NCBI GenBank assembly: GCA_045576735.1
Contig: JAZNGZ010000094.1
Location: forward strand, 1 to 58,386
Source of the DNA: RGIG4079 sp045576735
GTDB lineage: Bacteria; Bacteroidota; Bacteroidia; Bacteroidales; Muribaculaceae
Length of the DNA: 58,386 nt
Direction: 5' to 3'
Shown here: positions 1 through 9,320 of the stretch, in pieces
How the letters are laid out: every line of letters begins with the position of its first letter
How positions within the stretch are numbered: position 1 is the stretch's first letter
Position numbers and translations under genes: made by a program
Notes under the pieces: generated by a model
What the model saw: the letters and a program-made list of their open reading frames with translations, nothing else
Databases searched by the model: none
Told to the model about the DNA's origin: nothing

Positions 1-495
1 TCAATCACTATCCCTAATTCTGTAATATATATTGGAGTAGAGGCGTTCTCTGGTTGCTCCGGCTTGACCTCAATCAATATTCCCAATTCGGTAACTGAAA
101 TTGGCTGGCGTGCGTTCTATGGTTGCTCCGGCTTAACATCAATCACTATCCCTAATTCTGTAATATATATTGGAGTAGAGGCGTTCTCTGGTTGCTCCGG
201 CTTGACCTCAATCAATATTCCCAATTCGGTAACTGAAATTGGCTGGCGTGCGTTCTGGGATTGCCCCGGCTTGACCTCAGTCACTATCCCTAATTCGGTA
301 ACGGAAATTGGCGGGGGGGCGTTCTTGGGGTGCTCCGGCTTGACCTCAATCACTATCCCCAATTCGGTAACCGAAATTGGCTATCGGGCGTTCTGGGGTT
401 GCACCGGCTTGAAAACGATTATAATTCAGAATCCCGATGTTAAAATTGGAGACGATGCAATCCCCGAAGGGGTTGAAGTGATTATAGAAGAGTAA
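1..495 (+). CDS. BspA-like leucine-rich-repeat protein, 5' end outside window
   Basis: The reading frame is open from base 1 and stops at 493-495, so the gene starts before the window. It encodes tandem 23-residue units of the pattern LTSITIPNSVTEIGxxAFxGCSG, the BspA/LRR_5 type found in exported Bacteroidales proteins. The protein ends in a non-repeat tail (GLKTIIIQNPDVKIG ... EGVEVIIEE) that recurs almost unchanged in the next gene and, more diverged, in the gene at the right end of the window. Bases 1-118 recur without a mismatch at 139-256, an exact two-unit duplication with a 138-bp period. Function is unknown; related proteins are often surface-exposed and bind host or matrix proteins, which is inference here. 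No C-terminal sorting domain is visible. Confidence 0.85.
   Translation, partial: SITIPNSVIYIGVEAFSGCSGLTSINIPNSVTEIGWRAFYGCSGLTSITIPNSVIYIGVEAFSGCSGLTSINIPNSVTEIGWRAFWDCPGLTSVTIPNSVTEIGGGAFLGCSGLTSITIPNSVTEIGYRAFWGCTGLKTIIIQNPDVKIGDDAIPEGVEVIIEE
139..256 (+). repeat. Perfect 118-bp direct repeat of bases 1-118
   Basis: Bases 139-256 are identical to 1-118 and then diverge after 'gcgttct'. The period is 138 bp, two 69-bp LRR units. Exact identity at synonymous sites means the copy is recent or kept uniform by conversion. Confidence 0.9.
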
Positions 496-660
496 TCTAT
501 CGTTATTGGATTCTTCAAAAGGGACGTCTATTTCGTAGTAAAACGATGCTCTCATCGTGTGAAGCACGTGAAAGCGATGTGCATTTAATAACCGGGGGTA
601 TCGGGCAATGTCTGATACCTCCTGATTTTATGCACTTGAACGCCTTTTTATGATACTCTT

Positions 661-690
661 TTTGTTTATTGGAAATAATTACTAACTTTG
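661..690 (+). promoter_or_regulatory. Bacteroidota promoter of the LRR gene
   Basis: TTTG at 661-664, 18 bp, then TAACTTTG at 683-690, which fits the -33/-7 consensus of the main Bacteroidota sigma factor. Start codon ATG follows at 732. The same promoter, nearly base for base, lies inverted at 58324-58353. Confidence 0.7.
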
Positions 691-731
691 TGAAACTCAA
701 AATTTACTTAACAATAAAAACACATAAAAAA

Positions 732-1751
732 ATGGGAACTACAACCAATCAACTCCGAGCAATTCTCGCCGCAGTGCTGATGCTCATCGTAACACTTCCA
801 TCTCTCGCCTATGACTTTGAAGTCAACGACATCTACTATGACGTCTTAGACGAAACCGATCAAACAGTAAAGGAAATTCGCGATGATAATAAATATCCCG
901 TTATACCCCCCATTCCCTCTTCAGTCACTCACAATTTTGAAGTCAATAGCATCTACTACAAAGTCATAGACGAAACTGATCAAACAGTAATGGTAACTCA
1001 CGGTGATAATGAATATACCGGTAGAATCACCATTCCCTCTTCAGTCACTCACAATGGTGTTACTTATTCAGTAACCTCAATTGGCTACCGGGCGTTCACG
1101 TGGTGCCGCGGCTTGACCTCTATCACTATCCCCAATTCAGTAACCTCAATCGGCGATTGGGCGTTCGATAGGTGCACCGGCTTAACCGCTATCACTATCC
1201 CCAATTCGGTGACGGAAATTGGCCTTGAAGCATTCAATGGTTGCTCTCGCTTGAGATCAATCACTATCCCCAATTCGGTAACCCGAATTGACGCTTGTGC
1301 GTTCAAGGGTTGCACTGGCTTGAAAACAATCACTATACCTAATTCTTTAACCTCAATTGGCGAAGGGGCGTTCTGGGATTGCACCGGTTTGACTTCAATC
1401 ACTATACCAAATTCGGTAACTAAAATTGATTCATGGGCGTTCGTTAGATGCACCGGCTTGAGAACAATCACTATACCTAATTCGGTGACAGAAATTGGCA
1501 ATTATGCGTTCAAAGGTTGCTCCGGTTTGAAATCAATCACTATTCCAAATTCGGTAACGAAAATTGGCGAAGAGGCGTTAAAAGGTTGCTCTAGCTTGAG
1601 ATCAATCACTATCCCCAATTCGGTAACGAAAATTGGCTATGAGGCATTAGATGGTTGTACCGGCTTGAAAACGATTATAATTCAGAATCCCGATGTTAAA
1701 ATTGGAGACGATGCAATCCCCGAAGGGGTTGAAGTGATTATAGAAGAGTAA
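732..1751 (+). CDS. BspA-like leucine-rich-repeat exported protein
   Basis: 339 residues. I take ATG 732 rather than the longer frame from 669 because it gives a clean signal peptide (MGTTTNQLRAILAAVL, hydrophobic core, then SLAYDF) and lies 41 bp after a good -7 box. After an N-terminal region with two copies of an FEVN(S/D)IYY motif, about ten LRR_5 units follow with the core TIPNSVTxIG, then the tail GLKTIIIQNPDVKIG ... VIIEE shared with the neighbour upstream. The N-terminus matches that of the inverted gene at 57648-58271. Probably exported through Sec; no T9SS-like C-terminal domain is visible. The role is unknown; ligand binding through the LRR surface is the usual idea for the family. 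Confidence 0.88.
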   Translation: MGTTTNQLRAILAAVLMLIVTLPSLAYDFEVNDIYYDVLDETDQTVKEIRDDNKYPVIPPIPSSVTHNFEVNSIYYKVIDETDQTVMVTHGDNEYTGRITIPSSVTHNGVTYSVTSIGYRAFTWCRGLTSITIPNSVTSIGDWAFDRCTGLTAITIPNSVTEIGLEAFNGCSRLRSITIPNSVTRIDACAFKGCTGLKTITIPNSLTSIGEGAFWDCTGLTSITIPNSVTKIDSWAFVRCTGLRTITIPNSVTEIGNYAFKGCSGLKSITIPNSVTKIGEEALKGCSSLRSITIPNSVTKIGYEALDGCTGLKTIIIQNPDVKIGDDAIPEGVEVIIEE

Positions 1752-1930
1752 TCTATCGTTATTGGATTCCTATAAAGAGGCTTCTATTTCGGGATAAAAC
1801 GGCACTCTCATCGTGTGAAGCACGTGAAAGCGAAGTGTTTTAATAACCGGGGGTTGAGTTCTGCGATACCCTCGGACAACATAATAGTAGCGAAACATCT
1901 TGGAATTGTGGTGAAACGATTGAATATAAC

Positions 1931-1968
1931 AAAGGTTCGTTCCTTGTATGGATACGAACCTTTATTTT
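1931..1968 (+). terminator. Rho-independent terminator after the LRR gene
   Basis: Ten-base-pair stem 1931-1940 (aaaggttcgt) with 1954-1963 (acgaaccttt), 13-nt loop, followed by atttttg. It lies 180 bp after the stop of the LRR gene. The region 1752-1930 carries the 3' flank that the LRR paralogs share; nothing further is visible at 1969-2178. Confidence 0.75.
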
Positions 1969-2178
1969 TGATATTCTACTATTAGGGAATTTCTATAAAT
2001 TCACGAATAAATTTAACATTAGTTGATGGGTACGTTCTTTTGCTTTCCCCACAAATGGGTTCACCTTATTATGGAGTTTTCTGATGTGAAACAGCTTTGC
2101 TGTATTTTCAAAACCTGCTCAAATAAAATTCATAAATCTCCACATAGCAATTTATGGAAGCTCCCATTAGAAATTCTG

Positions 2179-4473
2179 TTATTTATCTTGCATTTTGCCG
2201 CCCGATTTTTCGAGTACGGCAGCATCAAGGACTGCGATAGTGGTGAGGTTGATAATGTCGCGCACCTCTGAGTCAACAGCGATGAAGTGGATGGGCTTGT
2301 TCAATCCCATTTGGATTGGGCCGATAGCCTCAGCCACACCAAGCTCGAGCATCATGCGATAAGCAGTGTTTGCTGCGCTAAGGTTGGGGAATATGAGAGT
2401 GTTGACATCTTTACCATAGAGGCGAGAGAATGGGAAGTTTTCGTCGCGCAACTTTTTGTTGAGCGCATAGTGCACTTGCATTTCACCGTCGATAGGCAAT
2501 TCGGGATAGCGTTTTTGCAATTTATCAACCACTGAGTGAACGCGTTGACATTCATTTTCGCAGTTTGAACCGAAGTTGCTATACGACACCATTGCCATCA
2601 CGGGATCGTGAGCGAAGTATTCAACCGAGTGACGAGCCAAGCGAGCGATATCAAACAATGTATCTTCGTCGTTATCTTGGTTAATCATTGTATCGGCGAG
2701 GAAGTAAGTACCGCGCTTAGTGTTCATGATGTGCATTGTGGCGAAGTGGTTATAGCTTGGACGGATACCAACCACTTCTTTGGCGATTTCGCCTGTTTGG
2801 TGACTACCTGAGTATGTGCCGGCAATAAACGCATCGGCTTCACCTGTTTCAACCATCATCATACCGAAGTAGTTGCGGTCAAACATTTTTTCGAGCGCTT
2901 CGAGATAGGTCAAACCTGCACGTTGGCGTTTTTCGGCAAGAATAGTAGCGAAACGATGACGGCGGTCGGCTTCGCGGTCGTGACGGAGGTTGACAATTTC
3001 AAGGCCTTCGATATTCACACCCAAACGAGCTGCTCGCTTTTCGATCATCTCTTCATTACCGAGCAAGATAGGAATACAAATGCCTTGACGAGCTGCCGAT
3101 GCTGCTGCACGGAGCATATTGTCGGTGTTTGCTTCGGAGAACACCACACGTTTTGGGTTGCGTTTTGCCTCTTCGGTGAAACGACGCATCAACTTGTTGT
3201 CATAGCCCATCAACTGGCGAAGTTTAGCGCAGTATGCGTCCCAATCGGCGATAGGACGGCGAGCCACGCCCGATTCCATAGCAGCCTTAGCCACGGCAGG
3301 AGCCACTGTGGTGAGCAATCGTGGGTCGAGCGGTTTGGGGAGAATATAGTCGGCCCCAAATTTGAGTGCGGTCATATTGTAAGCAGCGTTCACTACCGAT
3401 GGCACAGGTTGTTTTGCCAATTTGGCGATAGCACGCACAGCCGCGAGTTTCATCTCTTCGTTGATAGCTGTAGCACCTGAGTCGAGCGCGCCACGGAAGA
3501 TATATGGGAACCCAAGCACGTTGTTGATTTGGTTGGGATAATCAGAACGTCCGGTAGCAAAAATCAAGTCGGGACGTGAAGCGATCGCTTTGTCATAAGC
3601 GATTTCGGGGTCGGGATTGGCAAGAGCAAACACGATAGGATTTTTTGCCATTGATTGCACCATCTCGGTAGTTACAACATCTTTAACCGACAAACCGAGG
3701 AACACATCGGCATCTTTCATTGCTTCTTCGAGAGTGTCGATGTCGCGGTCGGTAGCAAACTCAAGTTTTTGAGCATTGAGGTTTTTGCGTTTTTTGTTCA
3801 ATACCCCTTTACTGTCGCACATCACCACATTTTCGGGTTTGATGCCAAGTGCGATATAAAGGCGTGTACAAGACACAGCGGCAGCCCCAGCCCCATTTAC
3901 CACGAGCTTTGCTTCTTCGATTTTTTTGCCTTGAAGTTCGAGTGCATTGAGCAACCCTGCAGCCGAGATGATTGCAGTGCCATGTTGGTCGTCGTGCATT
4001 ACAGGGATATTACATTCCTCTTTCAAGCGGCGTTCGATTTCAAAACATTCGGGAGCTTTAATATCTTCGAGGTTAATACCTCCAAATGTAGGAGATATAC
4101 CTTTCACTATTTCAATGAATTTATCGGGGTCTTTTTCATCAACTTCGATGTCGAAGCAGTCGATGCCGGCAAATATTTTAAACAAAAGCGCTTTACCTTC
4201 CATAACGGGTTTGCCTGCAAGAGCACCTATATCGCCCAAGCCAAGCACGGCAGTACCATTAGAGATAACTGCTACAAGATTTCCTTTGCTTGTATATTCG
4301 TATGCATCCTCGGGACGTTCTTCAATTTCAAGACAGGGGTATGCCACTCCGGGAGAGTAAGCAAGAGCTAAATCACTTTGTGATGAATAAGGCTTTGTGG
4401 GTACCACTTCGATTTTTCCGCATTTACCTTCGCGGTGGTAATCGAGAGCCATTTCTTTGGTTACTTTTGACAT
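2179..4473 (-). CDS. maeB: NADP-dependent malic enzyme with phosphotransacetylase-like C-terminal domain
   Basis: 764 residues, the usual length of the MaeB fusion. The first ~150 residues are the malic-enzyme N-domain (SDLALAYSPGVAYPCLEI; later MHDDQHGTA), then the Rossmann NAD(P)-binding domain (VVNGAGAAA), and from about residue 430 a phosphate acetyl/butyryltransferase-like domain (AFIAGTYSGS, SYSNFGS, DGEMQVHYAL). The family decarboxylates malate to pyruvate while reducing NADP; the C-terminal domain usually acts as a regulatory acetyl-CoA sensor, not as a working transacetylase. It sits alone on the minus strand. A -7 box (TATCTTTG, complement of 4557-4564) lies about 80 bp before the start codon; no convincing -33 box is seen. 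Confidence 0.95.
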   Translation of the reverse strand: MSKVTKEMALDYHREGKCGKIEVVPTKPYSSQSDLALAYSPGVAYPCLEIEERPEDAYEYTSKGNLVAVISNGTAVLGLGDIGALAGKPVMEGKALLFKIFAGIDCFDIEVDEKDPDKFIEIVKGISPTFGGINLEDIKAPECFEIERRLKEECNIPVMHDDQHGTAIISAAGLLNALELQGKKIEEAKLVVNGAGAAAVSCTRLYIALGIKPENVVMCDSKGVLNKKRKNLNAQKLEFATDRDIDTLEEAMKDADVFLGLSVKDVVTTEMVQSMAKNPIVFALANPDPEIAYDKAIASRPDLIFATGRSDYPNQINNVLGFPYIFRGALDSGATAINEEMKLAAVRAIAKLAKQPVPSVVNAAYNMTALKFGADYILPKPLDPRLLTTVAPAVAKAAMESGVARRPIADWDAYCAKLRQLMGYDNKLMRRFTEEAKRNPKRVVFSEANTDNMLRAAASAARQGICIPILLGNEEMIEKRAARLGVNIEGLEIVNLRHDREADRRHRFATILAEKRQRAGLTYLEALEKMFDRNYFGMMMVETGEADAFIAGTYSGSHQTGEIAKEVVGIRPSYNHFATMHIMNTKRGTYFLADTMINQDNDEDTLFDIARLARHSVEYFAHDPVMAMVSYSNFGSNCENECQRVHSVVDKLQKRYPELPIDGEMQVHYALNKKLRDENFPFSRLYGKDVNTLIFPNLSAANTAYRMMLELGVAEAIGPIQMGLNKPIHFIAVDSEVRDIINLTTIAVLDAAVLEKSGGKMQDK

Positions 4474-4793
4474 AATCTTTACAATTTTAAGTCTATGTTG
4501 TAGTGTTATTAAATCTAATTTGTGCGATTTTTCAACCGTCTCTTCTTTATCAAGTGCAAAGATACAAAAAAGAATTTAATAAGCATCGTTCCTTGGCATA
4601 AAATTAGTTACATTTTGCAAGTAAATATCTTTATTTTTGCCATTTTATTTACGAAACGCCGCTCAAATCTTTCATTTTGCATTTAAAACTACTATTATTT
4701 CTTTCTTTTAACATCAAACATCAAAAAACACATTCTCACTCACTTCTAGCGCCATGCTATATAATATCGCGCAACAGCTTACGTTTATAATAT

Positions 4794-5738
4794 ATGGGCG
4801 TAGAAACACAACTAACGATTATCATACCGGTTTACAATCGTGCAAAGATTGTTAGTGCAACTCTCAATTCAGTTGCAAAACAGTCGTTACGCCCGCTTGA
4901 TGTGATATTGGTTGATAATAATTCAACCGACAACACATTGGAAATACTTAACCAATGGAAAAAGGATGTTGAAGCAGACGACTTTCGTGTTACCATATTA
5001 AGCGAAAAAAAGCCCGGAGCTACCGCAGCCCGAAATCGCGGATTAAAAGAGGCAACAACTCCCTACACCATGTTTTTCGACTCAGATGACATAATGCTTC
5101 CCAACCATGCAGAGCGTGCGGTAAAAGCCTTCCTTTACGACAATCAACTTGAAGTTGTGGGCTGGGATGTTGATGTCGAAACAATTGAAGGAGCCTCTAC
5201 GAAGTATCGTTTTTGCGCTAAAGACGCCCTATATAATCACATATTCCATGCTACATTTGCAACGCAACGATTTGCTGCGCGCACAGAACTATTCAAGCGA
5301 GTGGGGAGATGGGATGAATCGCTTATGGTGTGGGACGATTATGAGCTAGGGGTGAGAATAGTCCTTGCCAACCCCCAAATAAAAAAACTCTCAGGCAACG
5401 CCACAGTTAAAATTGTGTTACAGCAACATTCTATCACCGGGACTGATTTTTCATCTAAATCATCATATTGGGAAGATGCACTCGATGCCATCGACAAAGT
5501 GCTCGACAAGGCTCAATGTTGCTCTATGAAGAAATATATAGATGTGCGACGCGCTATTCTTGCAGGCTTTTACATGCGTGAGGGGAACACTGCCGATGCT
5601 CAACGCCTACTTGGCGAAGTGCTATCACGCAGTGGATGGTATCGCAAATTAATCATGCGATTTTTTTACAATATAATAAGCCATGGCGGGCGCGGAATTG
5701 CCTTACTTGCCCGGCCATTACTTTGTTTTTCAAAATAG
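4794..5738 (+). CDS. Family 2 glycosyltransferase
   Basis: 314 residues. The start of the protein has the GT-A hallmark IIIPVYNRAKI, then VDNNSTDNT, GATAARNRGLKEA, and a metal-binding FFDSDDIM near residue 95. No membrane segment is evident except a weakly hydrophobic C-terminus. It should transfer a sugar from a nucleotide-sugar donor to a surface glycan or lipid; donor and acceptor cannot be read from the sequence. First of three co-directional glycosyltransferases, with only 5 bp to the next start, so one operon is likely. The 4474-4793 interval before it carries the malic enzyme promoter and AT-rich sequence. Confidence 0.9.
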   Translation: MGVETQLTIIIPVYNRAKIVSATLNSVAKQSLRPLDVILVDNNSTDNTLEILNQWKKDVEADDFRVTILSEKKPGATAARNRGLKEATTPYTMFFDSDDIMLPNHAERAVKAFLYDNQLEVVGWDVDVETIEGASTKYRFCAKDALYNHIFHATFATQRFAARTELFKRVGRWDESLMVWDDYELGVRIVLANPQIKKLSGNATVKIVLQQHSITGTDFSSKSSYWEDALDAIDKVLDKAQCCSMKKYIDVRRAILAGFYMREGNTADAQRLLGEVLSRSGWYRKLIMRFFYNIISHGGRGIALLARPLLCFSK

Positions 5739-5743
5739 GAGCC

Positions 5744-6850
5744 ATGAAGATATTATTCGTAGGAGATGCAAGCAACTATCACCATTGTCTGTCGGTAGCA
5801 CTGCGAGAAATGGGTCACGACGTAACCGTTGCGTCAAATGGCTCATATTGGATGAATACCGCACGCGACATCGACACATCACGTCCGTGCAATGGCAAAC
5901 TTGGCGGTGCATTATTGTGGATGAAACTCAACACCACTCTACGCAATCGATTCAAAGGATATGACGTGGTGCAAATATGTAGCCCCAATTTCCTCAATCT
6001 TCGCACTCATCGCATTCGCAAAATTTTTAACCGTATTAAACGCGATAATGGCAACGTTTTTCTAACGGCATTAGGCACCGATAGTTTCTTCGTCGAAATG
6101 TGTTGTATGCCTAATTCACCGCTACAATATAGCGAATGGCAAATCAATGGGCAACCAGGGCCAATCATCTCGCAAAAAGATGCATGGCTCGATCCCGTTC
6201 TCGTTGACCATTGCCGATATATCTACGATAATATCGATGGTGCGATATCGGTTCTATATGAATATGACCTATCAATACGACGCATATTAAGCGACGAGAA
6301 ATGTGGTTATGGAGGCATTCCTATCAACACGTCAACAATCACGCCTCAATATATCAACACCCCACCCCAAGTAGTAACATTGTTTTTGGGACGACATCGC
6401 GACCGTCAAGCCGAGAAAGGAACCGACCGCATTGAAAAAGTTGCAAAAGCTGTGGTTGCAAAACATCCCGATAAATGCCGATTGGATATTGTGGAAAATC
6501 TACCATACGATGAATATTTAAATCGTCTACGTGGCGCACATGTTGTACTCGACCAACTGTATTCTTATACCCCGGCAACGAATGCGCTTCTTGCCATGGC
6601 CATGGGGCTTAACACCTTATCGGGTGCCGAAGATGAGTTTTACGATTTTATTGGAGAGAATGAGTTGCGACCAATAATCAATGCCGTTCCCGACGATGAC
6701 ATATTATTCAACACACTTGAAGATGTGGTGCTAAACCCCGATATGCTTGTAACCCGAAGCCGACAATGCCGGCAATTTGTCGAAAAACACCACGATTATA
6801 AAATTGTGGCACAAAGATTTATTAACTTCTGGAATAGTAAAATGAAATAA
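5744..6850 (+). CDS. Glycosyltransferase, GT-B fold (family 1/4-like)
   Basis: 368 residues from ATG 5744. A longer open frame runs upstream from 5636 but overlaps the preceding gene; ATG 5744 gives the expected first strand MKILFVGDASNYHH followed by an MGHDVTVASNG segment, typical of an N-terminal Rossmann domain. The C-terminal half has a second Rossmann-like region (VVTLFLGRHRDRQAEKGTDR, DIVENLPYDEYLNRL, HVVLDQLYSYTPATNALLAMAMG) that resembles the donor-binding half of GT4 enzymes, including the small-residue-rich loop before the last helices. Likely cytoplasmic and part of surface-glycan assembly with its two neighbours. Its 3' end carries a small tandem duplication (6841-6880). Confidence 0.8.
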   Translation: MKILFVGDASNYHHCLSVALREMGHDVTVASNGSYWMNTARDIDTSRPCNGKLGGALLWMKLNTTLRNRFKGYDVVQICSPNFLNLRTHRIRKIFNRIKRDNGNVFLTALGTDSFFVEMCCMPNSPLQYSEWQINGQPGPIISQKDAWLDPVLVDHCRYIYDNIDGAISVLYEYDLSIRRILSDEKCGYGGIPINTSTITPQYINTPPQVVTLFLGRHRDRQAEKGTDRIEKVAKAVVAKHPDKCRLDIVENLPYDEYLNRLRGAHVVLDQLYSYTPATNALLAMAMGLNTLSGAEDEFYDFIGENELRPIINAVPDDDILFNTLEDVVLNPDMLVTRSRQCRQFVEKHHDYKIVAQRFINFWNSKMK

Positions 6851-6880
6851 GTATTATGAAAATGAAATAAGTATTATGAC
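6841..6880 (+). repeat. 20-bp tandem duplication at a gene junction
   Basis: Two adjacent 20-bp copies differ only in the last base (aatgaaataagtattatgaa / ...gac). The first contains the stop of the upstream glycosyltransferase, the second the start of the next. It adds a decoy stop and ATG between the two genes. Confidence 0.85.
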
Positions 6881-7655
6881 TCTTGAAGTATTGATTTGCA
6901 CATATGAGAATGCAGGTATAAACCGTGTTGCACAAATGGGGTTGCCTCAAGCTGAAGGAGTAAAGTATCTCATTTCATGGCAAACGACTGATTTCAATAT
7001 ACTAATTCCTGAGGAATTGCATCGAAAAGATATTAAAATCGTAACATCACGAGAGAAAGGCCTTAGCAACAATCGCAATCATGCTATATCAAAAGCAACC
7101 GGCGACATATGCCTTATAGCCGATGACGATTTAGTTTACACAGCCAACCAACTACTCTCTGTAATCAATACTTTTGAGAAAAATCCCAATATCGACATTG
7201 CACTATTCAAGTATAGCGGAAGTGACTCGAAACAATATCCCGATTACGAATTCGACCTCTATAACCGTAAAGAGCCTAAAGGTTACTATATAACCTCTTT
7301 TGAAATTGCATTTCGCCGCGAAAGAATTTCCGTTCTTCTGAAATTCAATCCTTTATTGGGAGTAGGCACCTCAATGCCAGCCGGAGAGGAAGCGGTATTT
7401 ATTTGTAACGCATTAGAGATGGGGTTGAAATGCCGATTTTTCCCCATTACAATAACCCATCATGAAGGGCTTACAACAGGCTCACGCACACCAACTCCCG
7501 GAGTATTGCAAGCCAATGGATTTGTCGTTGGCGTGAAATATGGCTTTGCCGGCATACTGCGACTACCGGTGATAGCATGGCGCCACCACCGACAAGGAAA
7601 TGCATCATTTATATCGGCTCTCTCCAATATGATAAAAGGCTTCTTTATTGCCTAA
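6876..7655 (+). CDS. Family 2-like glycosyltransferase
   Basis: 259 residues. It begins directly with a GT-A strand (TLEVLICTYENAGINRV) and contains KGLSNNRNHAISKATGD followed by ICLIADDDLVY, the DxD-like metal site near residue 87. The middle part has ARR-like features of GT2 enzymes (FEIAFRRERI, GVGTSMPAGEE) and the end is basic and weakly hydrophobic. The short length fits GT2 enzymes that lack transmembrane helices. It is third in the glycosyltransferase run; a duplicated 20-bp segment separates it from the previous gene. Converges with the ABC-F gene, 25 bp away. The sugar is unknown. Confidence 0.85.
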   Translation: MTLEVLICTYENAGINRVAQMGLPQAEGVKYLISWQTTDFNILIPEELHRKDIKIVTSREKGLSNNRNHAISKATGDICLIADDDLVYTANQLLSVINTFEKNPNIDIALFKYSGSDSKQYPDYEFDLYNRKEPKGYYITSFEIAFRRERISVLLKFNPLLGVGTSMPAGEEAVFICNALEMGLKCRFFPITITHHEGLTTGSRTPTPGVLQANGFVVGVKYGFAGILRLPVIAWRHHRQGNASFISALSNMIKGFFIA

Positions 7656-7680
7656 TGGAACGATGCTTTAATATTACGTT

Positions 7681-9318
7681 CTATTTGCGTTCGATATCTT
7701 GAAGATTTGCGAGGCGTTTGTTTTCGAGGAATTCGTTGATGCCGCATAGGTGTTCGCGCACTCGTCCGTCGCCAAATTCATATACTTTTGTCACCAGTCC
7801 ATCGAGGAAGTCACGGTCGTGGCTCACGAGGATTAGTGTGCCGTCGTAGTCTTGCAAAGCTTGTTTGAGTATATCTTTTGTTTTGAGGTCGAGGTGGTTG
7901 GTAGGTTCGTCGAGGATAAGCAGATTGACCGGTTCGAGCAATAGTTTGAGAATGGCCAATCGGGTGCGTTCTCCACCCGATAACACTTTCACCTTTTTAG
8001 TGCTTTCCTCAGGCCCGCCAAACATAAATGCGCCAAGCATATCGCGTATTTTCAATCTCACATCACCTTTGGCTATGTCATCGATTGTTTGGAACACGGT
8101 GAGATTTTCATCGAGTAGCGATGCTTGATTTTGAGCGAAATATGCCACTTGCACATTATGTCCGAGTGTCAAAGTGCCTTCATGTTCAAGTTCGCCCATA
8201 ATACATTTCACAAGAGTGGATTTCCCTTCGCCATTACGCCCAACGAATGCCACTTTATCGCCACGCTCTATCATAAACGAAGCGTTGGCAAACACGCGTT
8301 TGTCACCAAAGGCCTTCCCCACTCCGTCGGCCTGCACCGGATATGAACCGCTGCGTGGTGAAGGTGGGAATTTCAATCGCAATGCCGATGTATCTTCTTC
8401 GTCAACCTCAATGATTTCGAGTTTTTCGAGCATCTTCACACGGCTTTGCACTTGCAATGTTTTTGAGTAGGTGCCTTTAAATCGCTCAATAAAGTCTTTG
8501 GTTTCCTGAATCATTTTTTGTTGCTCCTCATATTGCTTCATCTGCTGTTCGCGGCGCTCTTTGCGAAGCTCAAGATAATGGCTATATGAGGCTTTATAAT
8601 CGTAGATGCGACCCATGGTCACCTCAATGGTGCGTGTGGTGATGGCATCGACAAAACGGCGGTCGTGACTTATCACTACCACTGCCTTTGATGATGTTTT
8701 TATGAAATCTTCGAGCCAAAGGATACTTTCGATGTCGAGGTGGTTGGTAGGCTCGTCGAGTAGCAACACATCGGGATTTTTCAACAGCAATTTTGCCAAC
8801 TCGATGCGCATGCGCCAACCTCCGCTAAATTCCGATGTGGGACTATCAAGTTCTGTGCGTTTAAATCCCAAGCCAAGCAATGTTTTCTCCACATCTTCAT
8901 CGAAGTGAGTCATGTCGATAGCATAGAATTTCTCGCTCAACTCGCTCACTCGCTCAATGAGTGCCATATATTCGTCGCTCTCATAGTCGGTGCGAGTGGT
9001 AAGTTCCTCATTGATGCGATTTATTTCAGCCTCGGTTTCCATCAAGTGAGCAAATGCTTGCGAAGCCTCTTCGCGCACGGTGCGACCGTCTTCGGTCATC
9101 AAATGTTGTGGAAGATATGCCACCACACACTCTTTAGGCACCGACACCGAGCCTCGAGTGGCGTTACGCTCTCCGGCAAGGATTTTCAACAACGTGCTTT
9201 TACCCGCTCCGTTCTTACCCATAAGGGCTATGCGGTCGCCTTCGTTGATTTGAAATGCTATATCTTTAAATAATGTTGTGCCGCCAAATTCTACGGTCAA
9301 CCCTTCAACTGTTATCAT
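7681..9318 (-). CDS. ABC-F family ATPase
   Basis: 545 residues with two ABC cassettes and no membrane segments, the ABC-F layout. Cassette 1 has Walker A GKNGAGKST near residue 36, signature SGGWRMRIELAK and Walker B LLLDEPTNHLD; cassette 2 has GRNGEGKST, SGGERTRLAILK and LILDEPTNHLD. Between them lies the charged linker (RKERREQQMKQYEEQQKMI ...) that in family members reaches the ribosomal P/E site. ABC-F proteins act on the ribosome as translation factors or resistance proteins; this one looks like a housekeeping type, but sequence alone cannot exclude antibiotic protection. It starts 2 bp after the DUF4491 gene, so the two are co-transcribed. Confidence 0.93.
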   Translation of the reverse strand: MITVEGLTVEFGGTTLFKDIAFQINEGDRIALMGKNGAGKSTLLKILAGERNATRGSVSVPKECVVAYLPQHLMTEDGRTVREEASQAFAHLMETEAEINRINEELTTRTDYESDEYMALIERVSELSEKFYAIDMTHFDEDVEKTLLGLGFKRTELDSPTSEFSGGWRMRIELAKLLLKNPDVLLLDEPTNHLDIESILWLEDFIKTSSKAVVVISHDRRFVDAITTRTIEVTMGRIYDYKASYSHYLELRKERREQQMKQYEEQQKMIQETKDFIERFKGTYSKTLQVQSRVKMLEKLEIIEVDEEDTSALRLKFPPSPRSGSYPVQADGVGKAFGDKRVFANASFMIERGDKVAFVGRNGEGKSTLVKCIMGELEHEGTLTLGHNVQVAYFAQNQASLLDENLTVFQTIDDIAKGDVRLKIRDMLGAFMFGGPEESTKKVKVLSGGERTRLAILKLLLEPVNLLILDEPTNHLDLKTKDILKQALQDYDGTLILVSHDRDFLDGLVTKVYEFGDGRVREHLCGINEFLENKRLANLQDIERK

Positions 9319-9320
9319 AA

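Noticed and set aside
117..362. Minus-strand open frames inside the LRR genes (also 1085-1501)
   Set aside because: Mirror of the repeated coding sequence; no start context, no independent signal.
1..495. Regular 69-bp repeats that could pass for a CRISPR array
   Set aside because: The repeats are in frame, code for LRR units, and have no unique spacers.
2023..2271. 82-residue plus-strand frame before the malic enzyme stop
   Set aside because: Half lies inside maeB antisense, the rest in AT-rich spacer; no family pattern or promoter.
3655..4371. 238-residue frame antisense to maeB
   Set aside because: Cys/Phe/His-rich shadow composition; the other strand is a clear enzyme.
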